This document shows positions 9,738 to 18,678 of a stretch of 64,000 nt of DNA, in pieces. Each line of letters begins with the position of its first letter. Position 1 is the stretch's first letter. The notes beneath the pieces were generated by a model. It saw nothing but the letters and a program-made list of their open reading frames with translations, was not told the DNA's origin and searched no databases. A program made the translations under genes and the position numbers. Source of the DNA: Alcanivorax sp. DG881 (GTDB lineage: Bacteria > Pseudomonadota > Gammaproteobacteria > Pseudomonadales > Alcanivoracaceae); the NCBI RefSeq assembly GCF_000155615.1, contig NZ_DS989915.1:475119-539118 (forward strand), read 5' to 3'.

Positions 9738-9977
9738 CAACCAGCATATAAGCTTGTGCCTGCATATAGCCATAGTAAATCTGACTTGAAGGCTTTGATG
9801 TTATGTCGTCAACAAAAAATCAGGAAACCAAAACCGGCAAGGTAACAGGTATACTGAGACGTTTTTGTAGTTCCCCCGCTTTAGTGGACACCTTCTCCTA
9901 ACTAGACGAGATGGCATATGCCCCGATACAACAATCTGAGAAAGACTTGGCAGTAGCAAAGGCCTGAGCTCGGCTGT

Positions 9978-10120
9978 CAGGAAGGCATTCAGGTCCAGCA
10001 AGTGGCGGCTGGGTTGGATATCCACCCGGTGATGCTTTCGAGGTGGCGCAAGGAATATCTGGAAGGCAAGGGTCGAAAGCGTGTTGAGAGGCTGATGAGG
10101 GAGGCCTCGCTGATGGGTGG
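9978..10120 (+). pseudogene. IS3 orfA/orfB fusion fragment
   Basis: Reading from 9978, QEGIQVQQVAAGLDIHPVML and SRWRKEYLEGK form the helix-turn-helix of an IS3-type OrfA. The sequence then jumps straight to GRKRVERLMREASLMG, normally inside OrfB, and stops. An internal deletion has therefore joined the two frames. No intact start codon is evident. Confidence 0.7.
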
Positions 10121-10141
10121 GTAGCAAAACTGTACCGCAGG

Positions 10142-10492
10142 GTGCCGGGCGTGGAGCGATTTTATCAACGCCACAAGAACCTACGCCTGAATATGCCGGT
10201 CCAAACGGAGATAAATCAGCAGTGGGTAGCGGATCTCACTTATATCAAGGTTAACCGACAATGGCGGTACCTAACGGTTATGCTTGATGTCTATTCGAGG
10301 AAGGTGATTGGCTGGTCGTTGGGAGATCGGAAGACAGCTGATCTGACTCTGAAGGCGGAAGTGATCCATGGTGTGTCGTTTAAAAATGAGCAAGAGCTGA
10401 GGGCGGTGCTGCGTGGTTACATCAACCACTTTTATAACCAGAAACGTTACACTCTGGCATTGGTTATGTGGAAGGAGAGAATGGCAGCTTGA
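10142..10492 (+). pseudogene. IS3 transposase (OrfB, DDE domain) fragment
   Basis: A one-base frame change near 10121 separates this from the preceding fragment. It encodes RFYQRHKNLRLN and QWVADLTYIKVNRQWRYLTV, then MLDVYSRKVIGW, the start of the rve/DDE integrase core, including the first catalytic Asp (WVADLTY). It then skips to HGVSFKNEQELRAVLRGYIN near the C-terminus, so the middle of the domain, including the second Asp, is deleted. It is 116 residues against about 280 in a complete OrfB. Confidence 0.8.
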
Positions 10493-10678
10493 AATGAAGC
10501 GTGTCCATTTTATCGGGGGGAGATCATTTTCACCACAGTATAATGCAAGCGTATAGAAGATGCCTTTCAGGGAAAAATACCACGCACTCCGACGTGAATC
10601 TTATATGTGGAAGAGGCGGCCGCTCGGTACCGCCCAATAAAGAGTCAAATCGCCAATCAAACCAGCGGGCTTTTGGCT

Positions 10679-12067
10679 TTAACAGAAACGAGCGCTTCCC
10701 CAGCAGTTCCTCAAGGGCGCTTCCAAGCCCACAATATTCCCGTTTCTGGCATTTGCATTGCCTGCAATATTACTAACAAACGCCGTTGTTCTATCACTAA
10801 TGTCAAGTGTAAACGCATCAGGTGCATACATTGCCCAACCTACGGGGACAGAATTTGAATAACCAGGGTACTGTACATCTTCTTTTTGAAAGGACAAACC
10901 AAAAAGTGAGGAAGAGACGTCAAGTTGATGGACATTAGATAGATTATAAGGCAGTTGATAAGTATTGTTATCCAAAGATGCGACAGAAGTATTCAGGCCA
11001 GCAGCAAGCTGATTAATGATCTTTTGTTCCATCTGACCTTGGATTAGCCCTTTAATCAGATTGATTAGCCCAGACGGTAGGCCGCTTGAGCGTTCAATTG
11101 ATAAGGAGTCCACAATTGCTGCCACAGCACCTTCAACGCCACCATGAGTATTGCGACCAAGATTCAAATTGGAAATTAATGCCTGACTCCTTCTGTTCCC
11201 AAGTACGGATACCGGCGAATTTCTTGTCACTCCATCAAAACTAACCGTGAGATTGCGAAATTCCTCACATATAAAAAGCACGCAAGCCTCATCATTATCA
11301 AGCCCTAAAGATCTATCAGGTTCATTAAGGCCAAAAACGTTAACACCTGACCCTCCTAAACTACCAGGGCAGGGCCCCGTTAAAGGCCCACAGGTAACAG
11401 CCACATCCTGAGGGTTTCTTCCCCGCCCCTGCTCCTGTAGGTCAAGTTGAGCATTGCCACTCATAAAACCACTGAAAACATTCAGTGACCCAAAAGACAT
11501 CGGGCCTGAAACCTGTTCTCCCCCCATGCGAACGCCAACAACTTCACGCAGCGTCGTGCTGCTATCGTTCTTAATTGCAAACTGGAAAAAGGGTCTGTTG
11601 ATAATAAAATCTTTCAGTTGATCTTGAATGGTTTTGTCAATATTCGTACCTGTGCAAGTTCCATTCCCGCAGTCTCTCAAGAGGCCCGGCTTCTGAATAC
11701 TCCCTAAAACGGGATTCTGCGTAATGCATTGTCCACTGCTATTTGCGACACACCCCAGAGAAAAATTATCTATATCAAGGTCGCAACCATCTGTACCATT
11801 AATGCCTCCACAACCAAGCTGAAGCTTGTCAATGTTCATATTGAGCCTCAACTCTGCATCTAATCCCGCCTTATAAAAAGTATATCCATTTGTGAACTCT
11901 TTATTCATTTGCAGCAGAGCTTGCCCTGTCACATCAGCCAATTGCTCATCTTTAAGCTCAACCATAGCCTGCACGGCTTGCGAGAACAGTAAAAAAACAA
12001 GTGCAAAAAAGCAGCCAGAGGAATTTATCGGCAATAATCGGAAGCTGGATTTTATTTTAATTCTCAT
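10679..12067 (-). CDS. VTGQ-leader exported protein 4 (unknown function)
   Basis: Exported protein of 462 residues from the ATG at 12067; a TTG two codons earlier is also open. The signal peptide (hydrophobic core FFALVFLLFSQAVQA) is followed at once by VELKDEQLADVTGQALLQ, with Gly at residue 48. The same post-signal motif occurs in the three genes upstream and in filA. The body is rich in Asn, Ser and Gly with several Cys (LGCGGINGTDGCD). I recognise no enzyme domain; beta-rich surface structure is an inference. Last gene of a minus-strand group, 50 bp after its neighbour. Its DNA looks AT-richer than the flanks and it borders an IS remnant, consistent with transfer. Confidence 0.75.
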   Translation of the reverse strand: MRIKIKSSFRLLPINSSGCFFALVFLLFSQAVQAMVELKDEQLADVTGQALLQMNKEFTNGYTFYKAGLDAELRLNMNIDKLQLGCGGINGTDGCDLDIDNFSLGCVANSSGQCITQNPVLGSIQKPGLLRDCGNGTCTGTNIDKTIQDQLKDFIINRPFFQFAIKNDSSTTLREVVGVRMGGEQVSGPMSFGSLNVFSGFMSGNAQLDLQEQGRGRNPQDVAVTCGPLTGPCPGSLGGSGVNVFGLNEPDRSLGLDNDEACVLFICEEFRNLTVSFDGVTRNSPVSVLGNRRSQALISNLNLGRNTHGGVEGAVAAIVDSLSIERSSGLPSGLINLIKGLIQGQMEQKIINQLAAGLNTSVASLDNNTYQLPYNLSNVHQLDVSSSLFGLSFQKEDVQYPGYSNSVPVGWAMYAPDAFTLDISDRTTAFVSNIAGNANARNGNIVGLEAPLRNCWGSARFC

Positions 12068-12117
12068 TAGCAATACCCGAAGATGTTATTCTTAAAGGCC
12101 TTAGCCGATATTCGTAC

Positions 12118-14403
12118 TTATTGTTGTTCCAGTGTCAGTGAAGTATAAACTTTCGCAGCGGGAATAATCATGGAGCCCAGATCTTTACCGCCGAATTCGA
12201 TTCTTCCAATCTCAAGAGGATCACCAGCACCACCACCAGGCTTAGTCGCCAATGCTCCAATATTCAGATTGTTCTCAATGCGCAGTTTTGGCTTACCATC
12301 AGCTTCACCAGAAGCCGACAGGAGATCAATTTTCCCGCCCCCTCCGGCAAGAATGAAGTTAGAAGGAATTTCGATATCCCCCGTAATATCCGCTAAACGC
12401 ACATCTACATTTAATTTATTCAAATTGGGTTCAGCAAAGGAAATATAGGTGCCGTCATCATGGCCATGACCGCTACCCGTATCATTGGAAAAACCATTAT
12501 TAAGGTTTGCCAAGCTAAGGAAGCCGCCGAAGTTAATCGCATCCCCATTCAATGAAGGGAAAATCTTGAAAACGAATTCGTCCATTTCCAGGTTCATATC
12601 AATATAGCTACCGTAAACCGGAGACTCCATGCGAGGCACATCGCCTCCACCGAACATCCCGCGAAGCTGCAACCGTACTTCATTGGAAGAAAGATTCAGA
12701 CCATCACCAAGGGATACGCCGACTCCCATATCATTGGTGGCAAACAGTAAGTCAGCCCCCATCAGGCCAATGGCCAGGCCATCAGCAGTTGGGTTGCTCG
12801 GGTCGTGATAACTGGTCTGGAAGTCCGTATCACCGATCATCAGGTGGGTACCATTTTCCCAGCGGGAGCGATCCGGTCTCCCGTTGGCGTCAGCCCCGCC
12901 CTCTGTCTGGATGGCAGCAACCACATCCATGGTAAATCCGGGGGATCCTGGCGTGGCACCATCCCCTGACTGTGGGTAGAGGTACCAGTTGGTACTAATA
13001 TCGCCAAGGGTATAGATCAGAGCCCACCCTTCATCAATATTGTTTGCAGCTGAAACACCGTCGCGATAGACGACCTTGGAAGAATAGGCATGAAGACCCC
13101 ATTCACGATTTATAATCGCAAGCCCTGTGTCTGAAGGCGCAACATCCAGGAGTTCAGTGGGAAGCACCCCACCCGTTGAGCTTGCGCAAGCCGATGGGGT
13201 GCTACCGTAGGTGTTGGCACCACCGAAACAGATGCCCCCAACACTTTGATGAGCCGCGGAAACGGTATCCAGTGTTAGATAGCCGAACTCAAGATCCTTT
13301 CGATTCTGCCCCAAGGTCGTCGGCATACTGATGGGTTGTGTAAATTCCAGATATGACTGCCCCTCATCACCACTATCTTCATATCTGGCTTCGCCAAGAA
13401 CAAACTGGAAATTATCGGCTAGATCAAAACCCAGTGAAGCCGTTAGGCCTTGCGTGAATGTACCGTCATCCGGCAACCAAGCACCCTGAGGGCGCAGCTG
13501 CAAATCAAAGTCCTCGATACCACCGCGCCAGCCGAACAGGAGCATGGGGATTGACTGCTCATTGAACTGAAACGCCGTCGACGCTCCATTGGCAACATTG
13601 GCAAAAACATCAAAAGTGAGATTCAAGTCAGTCCGCGACCCCGGAGCGCTACTCACAACAATTCCGTCAGAGTTTACTCCCACCGTTCCCTGGTGCATGT
13701 CAAACAGGAAACCGAAGTTGTCCAGCTGCACCTCCGTACTCCCTGCCGGCCCCATTCGATAAAACAGACGGCCAGGCTGCCCCATGGTCCATGTATTCGG
13801 ATCCGGGTCGGTGTTATCAATATCCCCGACGTTAACGATCACCCTTGCCTGATCTGCACTGAGTGATGAGTTGGCAAACCCGCCGTCACCAAAAACGGCA
13901 AAACGCCCGCCCGCATCCAGGGCGACGGCCCCGAATGAACGTGATGTGTCTGTGACAGACAAGCTATCCATCTGCACACGCATCCGGTTCCAGGTCGCAT
14001 CAAGGCCCAGGCCAGACCGGCCCTCGTTATTGGTGTAGGAATCGATGGCCAATGCAAAATCTAACGCCTGGCTTGCAGCTGTGCCATCCAGATCAATCGG
14101 CTTGATCACAAACTGGTTTGCGTCGACGGCTGTACCACCAATGATCAGATGGTTCTGAAGTGAGTTGCTATTTGCATCAACTTCACCGTTATCCACTTCC
14201 CAGCGGATTTGTTCAGCTGTGATCGCGCCGCCTTGCGGTACTTCCAAGCCGATAGTCACACCGTCACGGCCTTGCACAGCGCCCATTTCTTGCTCAGAAA
14301 GAACTTCCAAGGCGTGAACGTTAGAAGAAATAAACAGCATTGCTGCAAAAACCGCGGGCGGCACGTGCGGCAGGTTGTTATTTTTTTCTGTCTTTGAACA
14401 CAT
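12118..14403 (-). CDS. VTGQ-leader exported protein 3 (large, unknown function)
   Basis: Exported protein of 761 residues from the ATG at 14403; an earlier in-frame start would overlap the upstream gene and bury the signal. The signal peptide (VFAAMLFISSNVHA) is followed by LEVLSEQEMGAVQGRDGVTI, with Gly at residue 45. The next stretch, GLEVPQGGAITAEQIRWEVD, opens a long repetitive, Gly/Asp/Asn-rich, beta-strand-like body with phrases such as GLGLDATWNRMRVQMDSLSV. The C-terminus is FGGKDLGSMIIPAAKVYTSL. No catalytic motif was seen. The pattern fits an outer-surface or fibre subunit, by inference. It begins 31 bp after protein 2. Confidence 0.78.
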   Translation of the reverse strand: MCSKTEKNNNLPHVPPAVFAAMLFISSNVHALEVLSEQEMGAVQGRDGVTIGLEVPQGGAITAEQIRWEVDNGEVDANSNSLQNHLIIGGTAVDANQFVIKPIDLDGTAASQALDFALAIDSYTNNEGRSGLGLDATWNRMRVQMDSLSVTDTSRSFGAVALDAGGRFAVFGDGGFANSSLSADQARVIVNVGDIDNTDPDPNTWTMGQPGRLFYRMGPAGSTEVQLDNFGFLFDMHQGTVGVNSDGIVVSSAPGSRTDLNLTFDVFANVANGASTAFQFNEQSIPMLLFGWRGGIEDFDLQLRPQGAWLPDDGTFTQGLTASLGFDLADNFQFVLGEARYEDSGDEGQSYLEFTQPISMPTTLGQNRKDLEFGYLTLDTVSAAHQSVGGICFGGANTYGSTPSACASSTGGVLPTELLDVAPSDTGLAIINREWGLHAYSSKVVYRDGVSAANNIDEGWALIYTLGDISTNWYLYPQSGDGATPGSPGFTMDVVAAIQTEGGADANGRPDRSRWENGTHLMIGDTDFQTSYHDPSNPTADGLAIGLMGADLLFATNDMGVGVSLGDGLNLSSNEVRLQLRGMFGGGDVPRMESPVYGSYIDMNLEMDEFVFKIFPSLNGDAINFGGFLSLANLNNGFSNDTGSGHGHDDGTYISFAEPNLNKLNVDVRLADITGDIEIPSNFILAGGGGKIDLLSASGEADGKPKLRIENNLNIGALATKPGGGAGDPLEIGRIEFGGKDLGSMIIPAAKVYTSLTLEQQ

Positions 14404-14434
14404 AGCAATCACCGTGTGGAAAGCAGATGCCGTC

Positions 14435-15187
14435 TTAATAACCGTAAAGATAAAAATCGCCACCAAACGCAATTCCTGCTTGGTGACCATTGTTATCCGC
14501 AATATTTAGGCCCATAAAGGAGCCATTATTGTTGCCTTCCCAACCATTGCCGCTTGGCACAAGCGCATTGGGTTCTACAGCCAGCCCCTCGAAGTACAGC
14601 CCGAAACGCACGTCATTGAACTCAAACCCATCAGCCGCGCCCTCTGGATAGCTCAAGCGAAGACCTGGCATCTCAGCCAATCCTGATGCTGCTGCTCCGG
14701 AACAATCCCCGCTGGGCAGTAAACAAGTAGAGCCATCCTGGTCGGTAAATTTAGCCTCATTGAAGTAACCATGATAAGCGGCACTGCCACCGTGGGAATC
14801 ACCCAACATGGATGCGTCAATTGCCAAACGCCGTAGATCAATTGACGCGTGACCGTTTTTAAAGACCAACCACTCGCTCTCGCGATTTTTCAATTGAAGG
14901 CCGAAGCGGCAATTCATATTTGCCAGGCTGCTACCACCATTAGGAGTATCACAAATAGACAGGGGGGCACCGAGATCGGCTTCCGCGGGACTACTGTTAT
15001 AGTAGTACTGAAAGCTCGCGAGAATCCCTTTCTGCCCTGTAACTGTACCCATCTCTGTATCATCCATGGCTTCCAGGGCCTGGGCGGGATTCGTGTGCAT
15101 GCACAACACCACGGCAAGGACAGCAAAAGCTGGGGGGGCTTTTTCAGGAAAAAGCTCACTCATGCGGAGGAAAAATGAACTGGTCAT
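14435..15187 (-). CDS. VTGQ-leader exported protein 2 (unknown function)
   Basis: Exported protein of 250 residues. The signal peptide (FAVLAVVLCMHTNPAQA) ends near residue 37 and is followed by LEAMDDTEMGTVTGQKGILA, with Gly51 in the motif. The ATG at 15187 overlaps the stop of protein 1 by one base (TAATG), so translational coupling is likely. The body is short, with the Tyr-rich FQYYYNSSP and a C-terminal AFGGDFYLYGY that could end in a beta-strand. No known domain. It lies second in the four-gene group. Confidence 0.75.
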   Translation of the reverse strand: MTSSFFLRMSELFPEKAPPAFAVLAVVLCMHTNPAQALEAMDDTEMGTVTGQKGILASFQYYYNSSPAEADLGAPLSICDTPNGGSSLANMNCRFGLQLKNRESEWLVFKNGHASIDLRRLAIDASMLGDSHGGSAAYHGYFNEAKFTDQDGSTCLLPSGDCSGAAASGLAEMPGLRLSYPEGAADGFEFNDVRFGLYFEGLAVEPNALVPSGNGWEGNNNGSFMGLNIADNNGHQAGIAFGGDFYLYGY

Positions 15188-16509
15188 TAATTGGCCCCCA
15201 ATGTGGTGATTTTCATGTGGTGAATGCGCATACCTTCGATGCGGGAGACCCCCAGATTGGTGACTGGGGTTGCGGCTGAAGGATTCACAAAATAAATACC
15301 GTTATCGGTTGCTGTAGCAGATGGAAGCCCAGCCCCTGTCGCAATATTGACACTATCAAAATTGCCCCAGCGCACGTAGCCACGGGTATCTTCGTTGGGG
15401 TTGGCAATGCTGCCATCTGAATTCAGGGCGCAATCCCCTGTGTTGCCGACATCGCCACAATAAAAATTGTTATAGACCTCGGGAATGTCAGGAATTCGGG
15501 TTAATTCAATAACGAAATCGCCAGTGGCGCTGCCGGAACCATCCCTCACAGCATCCAGCGTAAGAGCCTGGTAATGCAGAACGCCAAGTGGCAAGAAGGC
15601 ATCCACATTTTTGAAATACATACCTTCAGCATCATCAAAATCCGGAACATTATGAAGCGTATCGGCTAATGCACCGGTATCTTTTTGTCGAACAGAGAAA
15701 CGGAAGTCACCGGAAAGCGCGCTTTGGTAGGTAATACCCAAGGTATTATCGGCCGTATTTTCCGTTTGCATGAGCCGCAGGATGGCAGGTTTCCCATCCG
15801 CTGTTGTGGGTTTGCCATGAATGATCGTTTGGCTTTGCAGGAAGTCGGCACAGTCCGCCCCTCCCGACGAGCAGTTTGCTGCACCGATAGCTGCGCTAGG
15901 GTCACCGGCTACACGGTCTACCTCCAACTCGCCCCAGAAACTCCAGCGCCAATCTTCTGTTTGGCTGGGGCCAATCAACTCAAGAATCGTTGGCTTTTCA
16001 TTGCCTGCAGATCCGTCCAGGTAATTGCCTTGAAAATCGTACCCCTCGTAATCAAAAACACGCAGCACGTAAGGGTCATAGATTGAAGCCATGGCACCGA
16101 TGCCGTATTGGTTTGGCGTCACACCCGCCCCAAGACTATTGCCGTTACCTAGAGGGCAAGCAAGAAAGGTATTGCCATAGGCGCTGCTTCCACCGCAAGC
16201 GCTGGAGCCTCCATTAAGCGTGGCATACCAGTCCGTGCCGCCGGGCTGGGCCCCATTTGTCATGGACAACCCATAATAACGTGCGTCGCCTCGCTGCCAG
16301 CCAACACCATTCACCCCCGCACCAGTCAATTCAATAAAACTCTCCGGCGCAAATCGCATGCTGAAATTATCAAGCGCAAAGGCAAAGCCCGCCCCCTGCA
16401 CATCTGACAGAGAGTCATCACTGAGTTCAGTAAGGGCTTGCGCTTGAGCGGCGCCCAGAGTGAGGGTCGCAGCCAACAGCAGGTTGGTCGATTGGAGTCT
16501 TGGGCGCAC
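15187..16509 (-). CDS. VTGQ-leader exported protein 1 (unknown function)
   Basis: First gene of the group; 440 residues from a GTG at 16509 with GAGG five bases upstream. Signal peptide LLLAATLTLGAAQAQA, then LTELSDDSLSDVQGAGFAFA. This is the copy closest to a double-glycine leader, since the motif ends in Gly39-Ala40. The body is Gly/Asn/Asp-rich with several Cys, and includes WRWSFWGELEVDRV. Upstream lie two CTTTAGTCA direct repeats and a 10-mer shared with the filA upstream region. Function unknown; a surface structural role is inferred from the family. Confidence 0.77.
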   Translation of the reverse strand: MRPRLQSTNLLLAATLTLGAAQAQALTELSDDSLSDVQGAGFAFALDNFSMRFAPESFIELTGAGVNGVGWQRGDARYYGLSMTNGAQPGGTDWYATLNGGSSACGGSSAYGNTFLACPLGNGNSLGAGVTPNQYGIGAMASIYDPYVLRVFDYEGYDFQGNYLDGSAGNEKPTILELIGPSQTEDWRWSFWGELEVDRVAGDPSAAIGAANCSSGGADCADFLQSQTIIHGKPTTADGKPAILRLMQTENTADNTLGITYQSALSGDFRFSVRQKDTGALADTLHNVPDFDDAEGMYFKNVDAFLPLGVLHYQALTLDAVRDGSGSATGDFVIELTRIPDIPEVYNNFYCGDVGNTGDCALNSDGSIANPNEDTRGYVRWGNFDSVNIATGAGLPSATATDNGIYFVNPSAATPVTNLGVSRIEGMRIHHMKITTLGAN

Positions 16510-16949
16510 TGTGACCTCGTTTTCTTGTTATTCCAGCCTGAACCTTCATTGGGCACTTTAGTCAGGTCTGATTATCTTTAGTCACAAGGCTACACAGCGA
16601 CAAAACGTATAGCAACACTTGTTAACACAAACACTACACAGTGTCGTCGCTATTAATTTATAAATATCAGCATGTTATGCGCTATAAACAGATCGTCTAC
16701 CATAGCTATGCATGTTTGTACTCTTTATCCGAAAACGGCTTGTTACCAAAGTGCACATATGATGACGAAATGTCTCGTTTGGTTTTGTTTCATTCTGGTT
16801 GGATGTTCAGGCTGATCCCCCCTGCTCAAGGACAAACTGGATAAAGAGTCACCAGGCTGCAGTATTCGCAGAAGGACCGCTTATCCATCTGGGGTTTGGT
16901 GCAGGAAGCCAAGGTGGCCATAACCCAAGCGTAAAGTGTGATATCGGGG
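16510..16949. promoter_or_regulatory. Promoter region of the VTGQ four-gene group, plus unknown remnant
   Basis: CTTTAGTCA occurs at 16556-16564 and 16576-16584, exactly 20 bp (two helical turns) apart. GTTAACACAA at 16621-16630 also occurs at 35054-35063 upstream of filA. ACACT-ACAC-AGTGT (16631-16644) is a small palindrome. The region around 16640-16760 is AT-rich. On the plus strand at 16857-16934 an open end reads LQYSQKDRLSIWGLVQEAKV then AITQA-stop. It looks like a gene tail, but I cannot identify it. Confidence 0.5.
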
Positions 16950-18434
16950 CTATTGCGCCAGCATTCCCATGAATTTATGCACAGGGACTGAGGCCAGCGA
17001 CTGCTGGCTTTTGCTGGCGTTGAGAATTTCCTCCGCTTTGGCTGGCGGGAAACGGGTCAGCAGATTCTGATGGAACTTGCTCTTCAGCACGGGCATGCCC
17101 TCCTCCCTGCGGCGTCGATGGCCTATGGGGTATTCCACCTCGGCAACATCCGTTTTTGTGCCGTCGCTGAAAAAAACCTGTATCGCATTGGCGATGGAGC
17201 GCTTTTCCGGGTCCAGGTAATCGCGGGTGTACTCTGCGCTTTCCACGATCTCCATTTTATTCCGCAGCGTGTCGATCATTGAATTCTTGGCGTGGAAGCC
17301 GTCTTCGTAGTGGTCGGCACTGAGGCCTCCCATGATCAAGGGCACGGCAATCATGTACTGCAGGCAATGGTCACGGTCCGCCGGGTTGGCGAGTGGTCCC
17401 TCTTTGGAAATGATGCGGATGGCTGACTCATGGGTGGTTACGACGATTTTTTCGATATCATCCAGGCGATTTTTTACCTCCAGATGCAGCAGTACCGCAG
17501 CCTCGCACGCCGTTTGCGCGTGGAACTCCGCCGGAAAGCGAATCTTGAAAAGGATGTTTTCCATCACGTAAGAGCCATAACCGCGCTGGAAGCTGAATTG
17601 GCGTTTCTCTTCCGGCTTGATGGCCTGGTCCTTGTTGGTCTTGCTGAACAGCACATCGTAGAAGCCCCATTGGGGGGCGGTGAGCGCTCCGGGAATTCCC
17701 ATTTCTCCACGAAGAGCAATATCCGCAAGGCGAACAGCCCGGCTGGTAGCGTCCCCTGCTGCCCAGGACTTTCGTGAGCCCGCATTGGGGGCATGGCGAT
17801 AAGTGCGCAAGGCCTGCCCGTCCACCCAGGCATGAGAGACCGCAGACAGCATCTGCTCCCGGTCGGCGCCCATGAGGTGCGACACAACAGCGGTAGATGC
17901 AACCTTGACCAGCAACACATGATCCAGCCCAACGCGGTTGAAGGAGTTTTCCAGCGCCAGCACGCCCTGAATTTCATGGGCCTTGATCATCGCTTCCAGA
18001 ACAGCCTTCATGGTCAAGGGCGGTTCACCGTTCGCTACCCGTTTTTGCGAGAGATAATCGGCTACCGCCAGAATCCCGCCCAGGTTATCCGATGGATGTC
18101 CCCACTCTGCAGCAAGCCAGGTATCGTTGTAATCCAGCCAGCGGATCATGCAGCCGATGTCCCAGGCCGCTTTTACGGGATCCAAACGATACGGAGTGCC
18201 GGGAACCCGAGCGCCATGAGGCACCATGGTGCCCTCCACTATCGGACCAAGATGTTTGGTACATTCCGGAAAGCGCAGGGCAAGGAACCCACAACCCAGG
18301 GTGTCGAGCAAGCAATAGTGCGCAGTTTGCCAAGCTTCTTCCGATTCGATGCGGTAATCGCGAACGTAGTCGACAATGTCTTGAATGACTTGGTCGTAAT
18401 CGGGTCGCAGATTCTGATCGGTATTGCTGGCCAT
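16950..18434 (-). CDS. prpD: 2-methylcitrate dehydratase
   Basis: PrpD/MmgE family, 494 residues, full length. It dehydrates 2-methylcitrate in propionyl-CoA degradation, although AcnD/PrpF usually replace it in this gene arrangement. Recognisable family stretches include [20 protein letters not shown] (about residues 76-95), [20 protein letters not shown] and [15 protein letters not shown]. The C-terminal domain has [20 protein letters not shown]. It is the last gene of the prp operon, separated from prpF by 244 bp containing REP elements, so its expression may be partly independent. Confidence 0.96.
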   Translation of the reverse strand: MASNTDQNLRPDYDQVIQDIVDYVRDYRIESEEAWQTAHYCLLDTLGCGFLALRFPECTKHLGPIVEGTMVPHGARVPGTPYRLDPVKAAWDIGCMIRWLDYNDTWLAAEWGHPSDNLGGILAVADYLSQKRVANGEPPLTMKAVLEAMIKAHEIQGVLALENSFNRVGLDHVLLVKVASTAVVSHLMGADREQMLSAVSHAWVDGQALRTYRHAPNAGSRKSWAAGDATSRAVRLADIALRGEMGIPGALTAPQWGFYDVLFSKTNKDQAIKPEEKRQFSFQRGYGSYVMENILFKIRFPAEFHAQTACEAAVLLHLEVKNRLDDIEKIVVTTHESAIRIISKEGPLANPADRDHCLQYMIAVPLIMGGLSADHYEDGFHAKNSMIDTLRNKMEIVESAEYTRDYLDPEKRSIANAIQVFFSDGTKTDVAEVEYPIGHRRRREEGMPVLKSKFHQNLLTRFPPAKAEEILNASKSQQSLASVPVHKFMGMLAQ

Positions 18435-18530
18435 GGTAGACGCCTCCCTGGATAGGTTGGCTTTCAGGGTCTCCCCCGAAATGGCAGAGGGTCAAGCATT
18501 GAAGGAGGTTAACTAAACGGCTTTTACAGT

Positions 18531-18620
18531 TGTAGGTCGGGTTCACCCCAGGGCACAGAGAGGCAAAGCCGTAACCCGACAGTGGATTTGTCGGATTACG
18601 CCTTCAGGCTAATCTGACCT
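18531..18620. repeat. REP pair (class A) between prpF and prpD
   Basis: Unit 1 is TGTAGGTCGGGTT...AACCCGACA (18531-18581). Unit 2 is TGTCGGATTACGCCTTCAGG then CTAATCTGACCTA (18589-18620 or 18621). Each is palindromic, and unit 2 shares its core with the REP pair at 5535. Within the operon it could act as a processing or partial-termination site. The rest of the 18435-18678 gap holds only the shared 16-mer at 18620. Confidence 0.72.
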
Positions 18621-18635
18621 AGGGCCTGTTAACAC
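18620..18635. repeat. 16-bp dispersed repeat, copy 1
   Basis: TAGGGCCTGTTAACAC, found again in inverted orientation at 46711-46726. Both copies are intergenic and close to 3' ends. Confidence 0.5.
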
Positions 18636-18678
18636 TACCGAGATGAAGTGGCGTTAGCTGTGCTAAGGCACGCCTACA

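Larger units (their letters stand above)
9866..10526 (+). mobile_element. Decayed IS3-family insertion sequence remnant
   Basis: Terminal inverted repeats are recognisable. The left end around 9866-9892 reads TAGTTCCCCCGCTTTAGTGG. The right end at 10501-10526 (reverse complement begins TGATCTCCCCCCGAT) matches it with several differences, and both carry TGTCC/GGACA. Only about 660 bp remain, against 1.2-1.5 kb for intact IS3 elements. Inside are fused, frameshifted orfA and orfB fragments, so it cannot transpose by itself. The gap from ppsR (9738-9865) has nothing else recognisable. Confidence 0.75.

Noticed and set aside
10608-10630. Adjacent NotI- and KpnI-like sites suggesting cloning vector sequence
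   Set aside because: The flanks are ordinary chromosomal sequence with no polylinker or vector around them; chance occurrence.
16641-16844. Small plus-strand open frame of 67 codons
   Set aside because: No ribosome site, unusual composition, and it lies in an AT-rich promoter region.
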